A stretch of DNA of 64,000 bases from Brucella rhizosphaerae (GTDB taxonomy: Bacteria > Pseudomonadota > Alphaproteobacteria > Rhizobiales > Rhizobiaceae): NCBI RefSeq assembly GCF_002252475.1, contig NZ_NNRK01000026.1, positions 372,001 to 436,000 of the forward strand, given 5' to 3'. Under the pieces are notes generated by a model, which had not been told where the DNA came from, searched no databases, and saw nothing but the letters and a program-made list of their open reading frames with translations. The first letter of the stretch is position 1; each line of letters opens with the position of its first letter. This document shows positions 18,280 to 27,938 of the stretch, piece after piece. A program made the position numbers and the translations under genes.

Positions 18280-18981
18280 TCACACTCTATCCGCGACAGC
18301 TTCCAAAAGCTGTTCAACCATTTCAAGAGTAAACTCGTCATAATGAGAGATGACGCGGCTCGGTTCATAATGCTGGACCGGTAGGTCAGTATAACCGAAA
18401 TCGACTGCGACGACAGGAATACCTGCAGCCTTGGCGGTATCTATGTCCGTACGGCTGTCTCCAACCATCACGGCAAGGTCACGGTTTCCGTTGGCTTTCA
18501 GGATGGTTTCCGTCAGATGACGCGGATCAGGCTTTCGGAAGGCAAATGTGTCGGCGCCACAAATCGCAGCAAAACGATGCGCTTCACCCATTGAAGTCAG
18601 CAGCTTGATCGAAAGAGCTTCAAACTTGTTCGTGCACACGGCAAGCGTGTATCCGTTCGCGCTAAAGCGATCCATAGCTTCCAGAACGCCGGGATAAAAC
18701 GTCGAATGACCTGGCATATGAGCTGCATAATGTTCACGGAACTCTTCGACCAGATGATCGAGTTTCACATCGTCAACCTGCCTTTGTTGCGCAGCAAAGG
18801 CGCGCTCGATCATGACACGGCCACCTTGTCCTACGAACCGGCGCAAGGAATCCTTGTCCGCAGTTTGCAAACCTGAAATCGCAAGACAATGATTTAAGCT
18901 ATCCAGAAGGTCAGGTGCTGTTTCAACCAGTGTGCCGTCGAGATCGAAAACAATGATAGGCTTGGAACTTGCAGCGGACAT
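18280..18981 (-). CDS. gph: Phosphoglycolate phosphatase (HAD-IA)
   Basis: Removes phosphate from 2-phosphoglycolate, a by-product of DNA repair or oxygenase activity. The 233-residue protein has motif I IVFDLDGTLVETAPDLLDSLN, in which the PDLLDSLN part is characteristic of the Gph branch. FVGQGGRVMIERAF, motif II VCTNK, Lys in AFRKPDPRHL, and motif III VMVGDSRTDIDTAKAA follow. Start at ATG 18981. The gene is divergent from rpiA, which would link it to sugar-phosphate metabolism. A small secreted protein gene follows. Confidence 0.9.
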   Translation of the reverse strand: MSAASSKPIIVFDLDGTLVETAPDLLDSLNHCLAISGLQTADKDSLRRFVGQGGRVMIERAFAAQQRQVDDVKLDHLVEEFREHYAAHMPGHSTFYPGVLEAMDRFSANGYTLAVCTNKFEALSIKLLTSMGEAHRFAAICGADTFAFRKPDPRHLTETILKANGNRDLAVMVGDSRTDIDTAKAAGIPVVAVDFGYTDLPVQHYEPSRVISHYDEFTLEMVEQLLEAVADRV

Positions 18982-19176
18982 ATGACTTCCTTCGGGAACG
19001 ATATTTGCGAGCGCATTGCTAACCGATGTTTCAAATAGGCTAAACTTCGCTCGGAAACGAGGGCATATCGCAAAAATCGCGATATTTTGTATTGAGAGCT
19101 TTGTTGCGTTGCTAACGCATGCTAGACGCGTTTCCGGAGCCGGATGAGAATCCGCTGGGAAATCGGGAATTCAGGC

Positions 19177-19875
19177 ATGGATGAAGCACGCAAGCTGAAG
19201 ATCGCCGCCGCTGCAGAGGCATTGACGCACGTCAGGGACGGAATGCGTCTGGGAATTGGAACCGGTTCTACGGCTGAAGAATTTGTGCGGTTGCTCGCAG
19301 AAAAAGTAAGTGACGGGTTTAAGATCATCGGTGTGCCGACTTCTGAACGTACTGCTGTTCTTTGCGCTGAACTCGGTGTTCCTCTGACCACCCTTGAAGA
19401 AACTCCACACCTTGATCTGACGATTGATGGTGCGGACGAGTTGGATGCCAATCTTACCCTTATCAAGGGTGGTGGTGGTGCGCTGCTGCGCGAAAAGATC
19501 GTTGCGGCTGCTTCCGACTCAGTGATTGTTATCGCGGACGGATCGAAAGTGGTTGAAACGCTTGGCCGTTTTCCTTTGCCAATTGAGGTCAATCGCTTTG
19601 GCCTTGGCGCAACTTTGCGCGGTATTGAAATGGCTGCTTCGCAATGCGGCCTTGCAGGTCCACTGGTCCTGCGGTTAAAAGATGGCACGCCGTTTGTAAC
19701 AGATGGTGGACATTATATCGTGGATGCATCTTTTGGCCGCATTCCCGATCCAAAGATTCTTTCTGACGCTCTATTCGCCATTCCAGGTGTTGTAGAGCAT
19801 GGACTTTTCATCGGACTGGCGAGTGCCGCGGTTATCGCAGGCGCTGACGGTATCCGAACCATGAACCGGCCTTGA
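19177..19875 (+). CDS. rpiA: Ribose-5-phosphate isomerase A
   Basis: Interconverts ribose-5-phosphate and ribulose-5-phosphate in the pentose phosphate pathway. The 232-residue product has the RpiA motifs [28 protein letters not shown] [38 protein letters not shown] (catalytic Asp, Lys and Glu region) and [14 protein letters not shown]. The frame is open to an ATG at 19144, but the conserved RpiA N-terminus begins [12 protein letters not shown] at 19177. The stop overlaps the start region of the DUF2059 gene. Confidence 0.95.
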   Translation: MDEARKLKIAAAAEALTHVRDGMRLGIGTGSTAEEFVRLLAEKVSDGFKIIGVPTSERTAVLCAELGVPLTTLEETPHLDLTIDGADELDANLTLIKGGGGALLREKIVAAASDSVIVIADGSKVVETLGRFPLPIEVNRFGLGATLRGIEMAASQCGLAGPLVLRLKDGTPFVTDGGHYIVDASFGRIPDPKILSDALFAIPGVVEHGLFIGLASAAVIAGADGIRTMNRP

Positions 19876-19913
19876 TGCGCCGACACGAATTGTTTGAACG
19901 GAGTACCGACCAT

Positions 19914-20450
19914 ATGATCCCGGCAACTGGCTTCCGCCGTCTGATTGCACCGTTTTCCGCACTCGTCCTGATGTCAGGCGTTCATGCGGCCTCTGCTCAG
20001 GAGATTTCCGCATCTCATCTGGAAGCTGCACGTGCAGCGATCTCCTCGATCAATGCCACTGAGCAGTTCGATGAGATTCTGCCGAGTGCTGCGCGCGCCC
20101 TCAAGGGCGAGCTCATTCAGAAAGACCCAAACCTTGAAGCACTCATCACCAAGACGGTTGATGACAAGGCGCTGGCTCTCGCTGCTCGCCGTGCAGACCT
20201 CGAAACCGAATCTGCCCGCGCTTACGCCAACGCTTTCAGCGAAGACGAACTCAAGGCTATTTCTGCTTTCTACACGTCGGACGCTGGCAAGAAGCTTCTT
20301 GCAGAAGGTCCAATCGTGACACGCGAAGTCGTGAAGGCTGCTAACATGTGGCAGAACGGCATTGCACGCGATCTGGCAACCAGCGTTGCTGAAGTTCTCG
20401 CAGCCCAGGCTGGTGCAACAGCTGCTCCTGAACAACCAGCTCAGCAGTAA
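19914..20450 (+). CDS. DUF2059 domain secreted protein
   Basis: A periplasmic protein of the DUF2059 family, which has no established biochemical role. From the ATG at 19914 there is a signal peptide ending SAQ (about residue 29), then a helical domain with the family's pattern AYANAFSEDELKAISAFYTSDAGKKLL. The tail is rich in Ala, Pro and Gln. Starts at TTG 19872 or ATG 19875, overlapping the rpiA stop, are also open, but GGAG ten bases before 19914 and the clean signal peptide favour the later start. Co-transcription with rpiA is likely; a terminator follows. Confidence 0.85.
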   Translation: MIPATGFRRLIAPFSALVLMSGVHAASAQEISASHLEAARAAISSINATEQFDEILPSAARALKGELIQKDPNLEALITKTVDDKALALAARRADLETESARAYANAFSEDELKAISAFYTSDAGKKLLAEGPIVTREVVKAANMWQNGIARDLATSVAEVLAAQAGATAAPEQPAQQ

Positions 20451-20475
20451 TTGTTCGCAGTAAACTAAAATTTAG

Positions 20476-20506
20476 AAGCCCGGCGACTTGGCCGGGCTTT
20501 TTCTTT
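20476..20506 (+). terminator. Intrinsic terminator after the DUF2059 gene
   Basis: AGCCCGGC and GCCGGGCT form a GC-rich stem with a short loop, followed by TTTTTCTTTT. It closes the rpiA-DUF2059 transcript just ahead of gor. Confidence 0.9.
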
Positions 20507-20549
20507 TGCCTACATATAGTTCAACATTTGACTTTGAACGGAGAACACC

Positions 20550-21944
20550 ATGGCCGACTACGATTATGATCTTTTTGTTATCGGCGGTGGCTCCGGTGGC
20601 GTGCGAGCAGGGCGTCTCGCTGGCGCCATGGGCAAAAAGGTCGGATTGGCCGAAGAATATCGCATGGGCGGCACCTGTGTCATTCGCGGCTGCGTTCCAA
20701 AAAAGCTCTTTGTTTATGCTTCGCAATTTCCCGAGCATTTTGAAGATGCAGTTGGATATGGCTGGGATGTCGGCAAAAGCAGCTTTGACTGGAAGAAGCT
20801 GATCGAAGCCAAGGACAAGGAAATCTCCCGTCTCGAAGGACTTTATCGCAAAGGGCTGGAGAATTCCAAGGTTGAGATTTTCGCCAGCCGTGCCGAACTG
20901 ATTGATGCACATACAATTGAACTGAAGGCAGACGGACGCCGAGTGACCGCCGACCAGATTCTAATTGCGACAGGTGGTCATCCGAGTGTGCATGACGCTT
21001 TGCCAGGCAATGAATATTGCATCAGCTCCAATGAAGCGTTTCACCTTGAAGAATTGCCGAAATCGATCGTCATTGCTGGCGGTGGCTATATTGCAGTCGA
21101 ATTTGCCAATATTTTCCATGGTCTCGGTGTGGAAACCACGATGGTTTATCGCGGTAAGGAAATTCTCTCCCGTTTTGATCCAGATGTCCGGCATCTGCTT
21201 CATGAAACGATGGAAGCAAAGGGCATCCGCATTATTTGCGGCGCAGTTTTTGAGAATGTTGAAAAGCAATCAGACGGCAGTCTCGACGTCTCATTGACGA
21301 ACGGCGAGACGCTGAATGTCGGTCAGGCTATGATGGCCATTGGGCGCAAGCCGAATACGCAGGGCCTTGGATTAGATAAAGCCGGTGTTAAAACCGATGC
21401 ACTAGGCGCAATCGAGGTGGACGACTATTCACGCACCAGTGTTTCCAATGTCTGGGCAGTCGGTGATGTCATCAACCGCGTGCAGCTGACACCTGTGGCA
21501 ATCCACGAGGCCATGTGCTTCCTTGAAACTGCCTTTAAGGATAATCCAACCAAGCCTGATCACGAACTGATTGCAACAGCGGTTTTCTCGCAGCCAGAAA
21601 TCGGAACCGTAGGGTTGCCGGAAGACGAGGCTGCAAAGAAGTACCCTGAGCTGGAAATCTATCGCGCCTTGTTCCGCCCAATGAAGAATACGCTGTCGGG
21701 CCGAAACGAGAAAATGCTGATGAAGCTCATTGTAGATGCCAAGAGCCGCAGGGTTATAGGTGCGCATGTAATGGGTCCGGATGCAGGTGAAATGGCGCAG
21801 CTTCTCGGCATTTCGCTTAAGGCCGGTGCAACGAAGGATGACTTCGATCGGACTATGGCAGTTCACCCAACCGCGGCCGAAGAACTGGTCACAATGTACA
21901 AGCCTACCTACCGCGTTGTTAACGGCGAAAAAGTCGAAGGCTAG
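20550..21944 (+). CDS. gor: Glutathione-disulfide reductase
   Basis: Reduces oxidised glutathione with NADPH; a cytoplasmic FAD enzyme. The 464-residue product has the FAD-binding GGGSGGVRAGRLA, the redox disulfide GGTCVIRGCVPKKL, an NADPH-binding GGGYIAVEFANIF, VWAVGDVINRVQLTPVAIHEA for the second FAD contact, and the active-site HPTAAEELVTM near the C-terminus with the catalytic His. The VYRGKEILSRFD segment carries the Arg expected for NADPH rather than NADH use. It stands alone between two hairpins. Confidence 0.94.
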   Translation: MADYDYDLFVIGGGSGGVRAGRLAGAMGKKVGLAEEYRMGGTCVIRGCVPKKLFVYASQFPEHFEDAVGYGWDVGKSSFDWKKLIEAKDKEISRLEGLYRKGLENSKVEIFASRAELIDAHTIELKADGRRVTADQILIATGGHPSVHDALPGNEYCISSNEAFHLEELPKSIVIAGGGYIAVEFANIFHGLGVETTMVYRGKEILSRFDPDVRHLLHETMEAKGIRIICGAVFENVEKQSDGSLDVSLTNGETLNVGQAMMAIGRKPNTQGLGLDKAGVKTDALGAIEVDDYSRTSVSNVWAVGDVINRVQLTPVAIHEAMCFLETAFKDNPTKPDHELIATAVFSQPEIGTVGLPEDEAAKKYPELEIYRALFRPMKNTLSGRNEKMLMKLIVDAKSRRVIGAHVMGPDAGEMAQLLGISLKAGATKDDFDRTMAVHPTAAEELVTMYKPTYRVVNGEKVEG

Positions 21945-21953
21945 TATTGAATC

Positions 21954-21998
21954 TGTGCATCGGCCTGAAAATTGATTCCGATTTTAAGTCGATGCGCA
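21954..21998. repeat. Palindromic intergenic element after gor
   Basis: TGTGCATCG (21954-21962) pairs with CGATGCGCA (21990-21998) with one G-U pair, and inside it AAAAT pairs with ATTTT across TGATTCCG. The pattern with AATTGATTCCGATTTT resembles an abundant Rhizobiales palindromic repeat (recollection). It may also end the gor transcript. Confidence 0.5.
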
Positions 21999-22192
21999 GA
22001 TCTTTAGTCGGTCTCTGATCCTGTTAACGATTCATACTGGTATAAAGCGAGCGTCTGCATTATATCAACGCGGTCACGTGTGCCGGTTTCCGTGTGTGGA
22101 CATTAATTTGTCTGACTGAAGCGGATGCCGGCTTTCGTGTTAAGGAGGAAGAAATCCGAGAGAAATCGCGCGGATAATCAGACAGGTGTGAA

Positions 22193-23572
22193 ATGACGAA
22201 GAATTGGACCCCGAATTCCTGGAGAAACAAACCGATCAGGCAAGTGCCGTTTTATCCAGACGCACAGGCTTTGACCGATGTTGAGGCTCGCCTTCGTACC
22301 TATCCACCGCTCGTTTTTGCAGGCGAGGCGCGAAAGCTCAAATCACAGCTTGCAGACGTTGCTGAAGGCAAGGCATTCCTTTTGCAGGGCGGCGATTGTG
22401 CAGAAAGCTTCGCAGAACATGGCGCGGATAATATTCGCGACTTCTTCCGCGTCTTCCTGCAGATGGCCGTTGTTCTCACATTCGGTGCGTCGAAGCCTGT
22501 TGTTAAGGTTGGCCGTATTGCTGGCCAGTTCGCAAAGCCGCGTTCTTCCGATATGGAAGCGTTGAATGGCATTGAGCTGCCTTCGTACCGTGGCGACATC
22601 ATCAATGGCATCGATTTCGATGAAGCTTCGCGCATTCCGGATCCGCAGCGTCAGGACATGGCTTACCGCCAGTCTGCTGCAACGCTGAACCTGCTGCGTG
22701 CATTCGCACAAGGCGGTTACGCTAACCTTGAGAATGTGCACCAGTGGATGCTTGGCTTTGTTGGCAAAAGCCCGCAGGCAGAGCGTTATGCCGCCCTTGC
22801 TCAGCGCATTTCTGAGACGATGAACTTCATGCGTGCGATCGGGATCACTTCCGATAGCAACCACTCGCTGCGTGAAACTGATTTCTACACCAGCCATGAA
22901 GCACTGCTGCTTGGCTATGAAGAAGCGCTGACACGCGTCGATTCGACTTCTGGCGACTGGTACGGCACTTCAGGTCACATGATCTGGATTGGTGATCGCA
23001 CGCGTCAGGCGGATCATGCGCATATCGAATATTGCCGAGGCATCAAGAACCCGCTCGGTCTGAAATGTGGTCCATCGCTGCAGCCGGATGATCTCATTCG
23101 TCTGATCGACCTTCTCAATCCTGAAAACGAAGCAGGGCGCCTCACGCTCATCGCACGTTTTGGCTATGACAAGGTTGGCGATCATCTGCCACAGCTCATC
23201 CGTGCGGTTGAACGTGAAGGCCGCAAGGTTGTTTGGTCTTGTGATCCGATGCATGGCAATACGATTACCGCTGGCGGTTACAAGACGCGTCCGTTCGACC
23301 GTATTCTCAAGGAAGTAGAATCCTTCTTCGCAATCCATCGCGCAGAAGGTTCGCATCCGGGTGGTATTCATGTCGAAATGACTGGCAAGAACGTCACCGA
23401 ATGCACGGGCGGCGCTCGCGCAATTTCGGCTGAAGACCTGCACGACCGTTACCACACGCATTGCGACCCGCGCCTGAATGCAGATCAGGCGCTTGAGCTG
23501 GCCTTCCTTCTGGCAGAGCTGCTCAAGAAGGAACGCGATCTGGGTTCGGAAAAGCAGGCCGTTAACGCCTGA
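22193..23572 (+). CDS. Class II 3-deoxy-7-phosphoheptulonate synthase
   Basis: First enzyme of the shikimate pathway: condenses phosphoenolpyruvate and erythrose-4-phosphate to DAHP. It is the plant-like type II form, as shown by [15 protein letters not shown] at the start, [69 protein letters not shown] and [11 protein letters not shown]. The length of 459 residues is typical. The start is ATG 22193; AAGGAGGAAG lies about 40 bases upstream and is probably too far to be its ribosome-binding site. A hairpin follows the gene. Confidence 0.94.
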   Translation: MTKNWTPNSWRNKPIRQVPFYPDAQALTDVEARLRTYPPLVFAGEARKLKSQLADVAEGKAFLLQGGDCAESFAEHGADNIRDFFRVFLQMAVVLTFGASKPVVKVGRIAGQFAKPRSSDMEALNGIELPSYRGDIINGIDFDEASRIPDPQRQDMAYRQSAATLNLLRAFAQGGYANLENVHQWMLGFVGKSPQAERYAALAQRISETMNFMRAIGITSDSNHSLRETDFYTSHEALLLGYEEALTRVDSTSGDWYGTSGHMIWIGDRTRQADHAHIEYCRGIKNPLGLKCGPSLQPDDLIRLIDLLNPENEAGRLTLIARFGYDKVGDHLPQLIRAVEREGRKVVWSCDPMHGNTITAGGYKTRPFDRILKEVESFFAIHRAEGSHPGGIHVEMTGKNVTECTGGARAISAEDLHDRYHTHCDPRLNADQALELAFLLAELLKKERDLGSEKQAVNA

Positions 23573-23599
23573 TCACGGCAAACCACTTTCAGTTACGCT

Positions 23600-23635
23600 C
23601 AGGGCGGAGGATTCATCCTTCGCCCTGTTGCTTTT
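23600..23635 (+). terminator. Intrinsic terminator after DAHP synthase
   Basis: CAGGGCG-G-AGGAT-TC-ATCCT-T-CGCCCTG is a long nearly perfect hairpin, followed by TTGCTTTT. It lies about 30 bases after the stop codon. Confidence 0.75.
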
Positions 23636-23683
23636 AAGCTGAACTCGCTTATTGATTTTCGCGAAAACTTATAGGGGGCATCG

Positions 23684-24034
23684 ATGACGCGAATTTTGCT
23701 GGCGTTTCTCAATTCCATGCGTGCTCTCAGGCATCTGGCCAGACACGAAAAGGCAGTTCAGCAGGAGCTGGTGCTGTTTCTGTTGTCGCTGCCTGTTGCT
23801 TTTTTCATCGCGCCGAGCTGGCTTGCATTTCTACTGATGACAGGATCGATCCTGTTTCTCATTCTGGTTGAAGTGCTGAACACAGGCATCGAAGCGACCT
23901 GCGATGCAGTCTCACGTGATTTTCATAAAGAGATACAGATTGCCAAGGACTGCGGATCGCTCGCGGTGCTGATAGCTATTATCTTTGTAGCGACCACATG
24001 GGGCTATATTCTCGTTACAACCTATTTGGTTTGA
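23684..24034 (+). CDS. dgkA: Diacylglycerol kinase (small integral membrane type)
   Basis: Phosphorylates diacylglycerol to phosphatidic acid in the inner membrane, recycling lipid from membrane-derived glucan or lipid A modification. The 116-residue product has three hydrophobic helices and the DgkA signature: ALRHLARHEKAVQQE at the start, VEVLNTGIEATCDAVSRDFHKEIQIAKDCGSLAVL in the middle, where E and N of the LNTxIE motif and the final DxGSxAV are catalytic in the family. This is the second lipid kinase in the window, unrelated to that at the left edge. Alone between a terminator and nadE. Confidence 0.92.
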   Translation: MTRILLAFLNSMRALRHLARHEKAVQQELVLFLLSLPVAFFIAPSWLAFLLMTGSILFLILVEVLNTGIEATCDAVSRDFHKEIQIAKDCGSLAVLIAIIFVATTWGYILVTTYLV

Positions 24035-24100
24035 CAAAGAAAAGCAGTTCTTCAACACCATCCGTTGCAATTAATTGCACAAGCGCGTTAAAGCTTGGGC

Positions 24101-25780
24101 ATGATCAGCGCTAGCGAGAATCTCGATATGCTCCGTATTGCCGTTGCACAGCTCAACCCTGTTATGGGCGACATTGCCGGAAATCTTGCCAAGGCTCGGG
24201 CGGCACGCGCAGAAGCTGCCAAATTAAACGCCGACCTTGTGATGTTTACCGAACTGTTTATCGCAGGCTATCCGCCTGAGGATCTGGTTCTGAAAACAGC
24301 CTTTGTCGCAGCCTGTGAAAAAGCTGTGAGAGAGCTTGCCAAGGACACGGCCGATGGCGGTCCCGGTGTAATTATCGGTACACCATTGCAGCGCAATAGC
24401 GGCCTGCATAATTCGATTGCTGTTCTTGATGGCGGCGAAATCATAGCTGAACGCTTCAAGGTTGATTTGCCGAACTATGGTGAGTTTGACGAAAAGCGTG
24501 TTTTCCAGCCTGGTCCAATGCCTGGCCCCGTCAATTTCCGTGGTATTCGCATCGGCATTCCGATTTGCGAAGACATCTGGGGTGATTTGGGTGTCGCAGA
24601 AACCCTGGCTGAAAGCGGCGCAGAGCTGCTGCTTGTTCCGAATGGTTCACCTTATCATCGTGATAAAATCGAACGCCGTTATCAAGTCGTTCTGAAACAG
24701 GTCATCGAAACCGAATTGCCTATGCTCTATGCCAACCAGATTGGCGGACAGGATGAGTTGGTTTTCGATGGTGGTTCGTTTGCATTCAATACCGATAAGA
24801 ATCTTTGTCTGCAAATGTCGCAATTTGCAGAGCAAATCACACTGACAGTCTGGAAGCGCGAAGGCGACAGCTGGCGCTGTGAAGACAGCGAGAAAGCAAT
24901 ATTGCCAGAAGGGCTTGAAGCGGACTATGCGGCCTGCATGCTCGGCCTGCGCGACTACGTCAACAAGAACGGGTTCAAGGACGTTGTACTTGGACTTTCT
25001 GGTGGTATCGATTCTGCTATTTGCGCGGCACTGGGCGTTGATGCGCTTGGCAAGGATCGCGTGCGTTGTGTGATGCTGCCATATCGCTACACCTCGGAAG
25101 AGTCGCTTAAAGACGCTGCCGATTGCGCCAATGCGCTCGGTGTGCGCTATGATATTGTGCCAATTGCAGAGCCAGTCGAAGGTTTCCTCTCCGCGCTTAA
25201 GCCGTTGTTTGAAGGCACTGAAAGCGGCGTTACCGAAGAAAATCTACAAAGCCGCACGCGCGGCACTATCCTTATGGCTATCTCCAACAAGTTCGGCTCC
25301 ATGGTCGTGACCACGGGCAATAAGTCGGAAATGTCAGTGGGCTACGCAACGCTATACGGCGATATGAATGGCGGCTTCAACCCCATCAAAGATGTCTACA
25401 AGATGCAGGTCTATGCGCTGTCCGAATGGCGCAACAACCATGTTCCGGTCGGTAGCTTCGGCCCCGCTGGCGAAGTGATCCCGCAAAATATCATTGCGAA
25501 GGCGCCTTCGGCAGAGCTGCGCGAAAACCAGACGGATCAGGATAGCTTGCCACCGTATCCAGTGCTTGACGATATTCTCGAGTGTCTCGTCGAAAATGAG
25601 ATGAGCAATGCAGAGATTGTTGCACGTGGGCATGTGCTCGAAACAGTGCAACGCATCGAGCATTTGCTTAATCTGGCCGAGTATAAGCGCCGACAATCTG
25701 CACCCGGTGTAAAAATTACCAAGAAGAATTTCGGACGTGATCGTCGTTATCCAATAACGAACCGCTTCCGCGACCGCTGA
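24101..25780 (+). CDS. nadE: Glutamine-dependent NAD+ synthetase
   Basis: Amidates deamido-NAD to NAD using ammonia from glutamine. The N-terminal nitrilase-type glutaminase domain has the Glu-Lys-Cys triad: [27 protein letters not shown] and IPICEDIWG. The C-terminal synthetase has the PP-loop [15 protein letters not shown], then TSEESLKDA and [18 protein letters not shown]. About 560 residues, normal for the fused bacterial enzyme. Start choice is uncertain: TTG 24095, ATG 24101 and ATG 24128 are in frame, and homology begins at [10 protein letters not shown] just after 24128. gltX starts 11 bases after the stop. Confidence 0.92.
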   Translation: MISASENLDMLRIAVAQLNPVMGDIAGNLAKARAARAEAAKLNADLVMFTELFIAGYPPEDLVLKTAFVAACEKAVRELAKDTADGGPGVIIGTPLQRNSGLHNSIAVLDGGEIIAERFKVDLPNYGEFDEKRVFQPGPMPGPVNFRGIRIGIPICEDIWGDLGVAETLAESGAELLLVPNGSPYHRDKIERRYQVVLKQVIETELPMLYANQIGGQDELVFDGGSFAFNTDKNLCLQMSQFAEQITLTVWKREGDSWRCEDSEKAILPEGLEADYAACMLGLRDYVNKNGFKDVVLGLSGGIDSAICAALGVDALGKDRVRCVMLPYRYTSEESLKDAADCANALGVRYDIVPIAEPVEGFLSALKPLFEGTESGVTEENLQSRTRGTILMAISNKFGSMVVTTGNKSEMSVGYATLYGDMNGGFNPIKDVYKMQVYALSEWRNNHVPVGSFGPAGEVIPQNIIAKAPSAELRENQTDQDSLPPYPVLDDILECLVENEMSNAEIVARGHVLETVQRIEHLLNLAEYKRRQSAPGVKITKKNFGRDRRYPITNRFRDR

Positions 25781-25791
25781 AAGATTTTGTA

Positions 25792-27165
25792 ATGACCGTA
25801 ACTGTTCGTTTTGCACCGTCTCCGACGGGCTACATTCATATTGGAAATACGCGTACTGCACTTTCAAACTGGCTTTATGCCAAGAAGAATGGCGGCGCTT
25901 TCATTCTGCGTTACGATGATACCGATGTGGAGCGCTCAAAGCAGGAATATGCTGATGCCATCGCGGTTGATCTTGACTGGCTTGGTGTGAAGCCAGACCG
26001 CATCGAATATCAGTCCAAGCGGTTTGATGTTTATGCGAAAGCTGTCGAAAAACTGAAGCAGGCGGGCTTGCTCTATGCTTGCTACGAAACAGCTGACGAA
26101 TTGGAACGCCGTCGCGGGTTGCGGTTGGCCCGACGTCTTCCACCCGTTTATGGTCGCGAAGCGCTGAAGCTTACTGACGAGGAAAAAGCTGCTTTTGAAG
26201 CGCAGGGACGCAAGCCTCACTGGCGTTTTCTTCTACCTAATTTTGAAAGCGATCCTTTTGCAACGACGCGTACGGAAGTTCATTGGGTCGATCTGGTTCG
26301 CGGTCCACAGACGGTCGATCTCGCGTCAATGTCAGACCCTGTTCTTGTTCGTGAAGACGGCACATATCTCTATACGCTGCCATCAGTCGTTGATGATATT
26401 GATCTGGGCGTTACGCATATTATTCGGGGCGACGATCACGTCACCAACACAGGTGTACAAATTGCGATCTTCAAGGCTCTGGGTGCCGAACCGCCCGTTT
26501 TTGGACATCATAATCTTCTGACAACTGTTTCAGGAGAGGGCCTTTCCAAGCGCTCCGGCGCGCTGTCCATCGGTTCACTTCGCGATAGCGGATACGAGCC
26601 GATGTCAGTGGCATCTCTTGCGGTACTTATCGGAACTTCCGAGTCTGTTTCTGCTGCGACGGATATGGATGCACTTGCAGAACGTTTTGACCTGGCGTCA
26701 ATTTCAAAGTCATCGGCGAAATTTGACCCGGCTGAACTCGATACGCTCAATCGGGCATTGTTGCATGAAATGCCTTATGAGAAGGCAGCAAGCCGTCTCG
26801 AAGCTTTGGGCATTCAAAGTGACAATGCAGAGCAATTCTGGCTGACGGTACGTGGTAATCTTGAGCGGTTTAATGATGCCGCTCATTGGTGGCAGATCAT
26901 CAATAATGATTTGCCCGAAAAGCCTGAACTATCTGAAGAAGATCAGGCCTTTGTTCGTGATGCATCGACAATGCTCCCCAGTGCTCCTTGGGATAAGCAG
27001 ACCTGGAAAAGCTGGACGGATGCCGTTAAGGCTGCAACCGGACGCAAGGGAAAAACGCTGTTTATGCCCCTGCGTATTGCCCTTACGGGGCAGGCGCATG
27101 GTCCGGAGCTTGCGGACCTACTGGTTTTGATTGGTCCGGATAGAACGAAGAGCCGACTACTCTGA
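25792..27165 (+). CDS. gltX: Glutamyl-tRNA synthetase
   Basis: Attaches glutamate to tRNA-Glu (some alphaproteobacterial paralogues act mainly on tRNA-Gln for later amidation). The class I motifs are [21 protein letters not shown] (HIGH as HIGN) and [13 protein letters not shown] (KMSKS as LSKRS). Length 457 residues. Brucella carries two gltX genes, and the size fits the shorter copy, so this may be one of two; which tRNA it charges cannot be read from sequence. The last 83 bases overlap the end of a leftward lipoprotein gene. Confidence 0.93.
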   Translation: MTVTVRFAPSPTGYIHIGNTRTALSNWLYAKKNGGAFILRYDDTDVERSKQEYADAIAVDLDWLGVKPDRIEYQSKRFDVYAKAVEKLKQAGLLYACYETADELERRRGLRLARRLPPVYGREALKLTDEEKAAFEAQGRKPHWRFLLPNFESDPFATTRTEVHWVDLVRGPQTVDLASMSDPVLVREDGTYLYTLPSVVDDIDLGVTHIIRGDDHVTNTGVQIAIFKALGAEPPVFGHHNLLTTVSGEGLSKRSGALSIGSLRDSGYEPMSVASLAVLIGTSESVSAATDMDALAERFDLASISKSSAKFDPAELDTLNRALLHEMPYEKAASRLEALGIQSDNAEQFWLTVRGNLERFNDAAHWWQIINNDLPEKPELSEEDQAFVRDASTMLPSAPWDKQTWKSWTDAVKAATGRKGKTLFMPLRIALTGQAHGPELADLLVLIGPDRTKSRLL

Positions 27166-27796
27166 CTTTCGAGCTTTCCATATAAACACGCTCCGTTGGC
27201 GCTTTGGTCGCCGCCGGGGCAACATAGGCGGTCGGTTGCACTCTCGGTTGCGAGTTGGGTACATAGGCTGCTGCCGGCGTTTCATAGGGCGGCACGACGA
27301 AGTCTTCTACTGGCTCGCTCAGTGATTTCGAGACTTTAGCGTGGTCTTGTTTCGGCGCCTTGCTCCTGGACACTTTTTTCGGAGTGGTCTTGTGCGTCTT
27401 CCGAGCTGGTATCCAGCTCGCCGAACATGCCTGAACAAATCTGCCAGCATGAGATCTGCCTGCAATTGTCGCATTCAGCTCTGCCAGCTGGCCCTCAAGC
27501 GTCGTGATACCTGACTGTAACTTATCGGCTCGCGATTTGAGGTGTGAGCAGGCCGGGGATTTCCCTGACGAAAAACAGTTTTGTTTAGATATCTCAATAC
27601 GTGTTCGTGAGAGTTCTGCTTTGCTGTGATCGAGCTTGGCTTTCGTAGAGGAAATATTGCTCGATAGCCGCGCCTTTTCTTTAGGCGAACATTGCTGTGT
27701 CGGCTGCGTTGTCGTGCAGCCAGTAACAATCACTGCTGTCGCCATTAGTGTGGTAAAAGAAGACATGCGAAAAAAAGTCTTGCAAGAAATCATCAT
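27083..27796 (-). CDS. Putative lipoprotein with coiled-coil segment, unknown function
   Basis: A 237-residue product with a lipoprotein signal ending in VIVTGC (Cys at about residue 27). A helical region with heptad-like spacing follows (about residues 40-110, including Cys in [13 protein letters not shown]), then a basic Lys/Ser/Thr-rich linker and a Pro/Ala-rich tail. The phrase [12 protein letters not shown] near the end resembles the C-terminus of DUF2865-type rhizobial secreted proteins, but the typical Cys-rich DUF2865 core is not seen, so that link is weak. Its last 28 codons lie antisense to gltX. A second in-frame start near residue 10 is possible. A hairpin separates it from maeB. 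Confidence 0.65.
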   Translation of the reverse strand: MMISCKTFFRMSSFTTLMATAVIVTGCTTTQPTQQCSPKEKARLSSNISSTKAKLDHSKAELSRTRIEISKQNCFSSGKSPACSHLKSRADKLQSGITTLEGQLAELNATIAGRSHAGRFVQACSASWIPARKTHKTTPKKVSRSKAPKQDHAKVSKSLSEPVEDFVVPPYETPAAAYVPNSQPRVQPTAYVAPAATKAPTERVYMESSKVRVVGSSFYPDQSKPVGPQAPDHAPAP

Positions 27797-27860
27797 AGAA
27801 CAAGCCCATTCCGTTGTTCGTATGTTTTGATTGTCATGTATTGCGATTAAAAAAACATAA

Positions 27861-27890
27861 ACGCCAAGTATGATTATTCATACTTGGCGT
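27861..27890. terminator. Perfect 13-bp hairpin, terminator
   Basis: ACGCCAAGTATGA-TTAT-TCATACTTGGCGT is a perfect palindrome. T-runs lie on both sides (TTTTTT rightward immediately; a T-rich stretch leftward). It lies between maeB and the lipoprotein gene, both leftward, so it most likely ends the maeB transcript. Confidence 0.8.
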
Positions 27891-27938
27891 TTTTTATTTA
27901 AACGAACGATTCGTATTAAAGTAAAGGCTTATTTAGAC

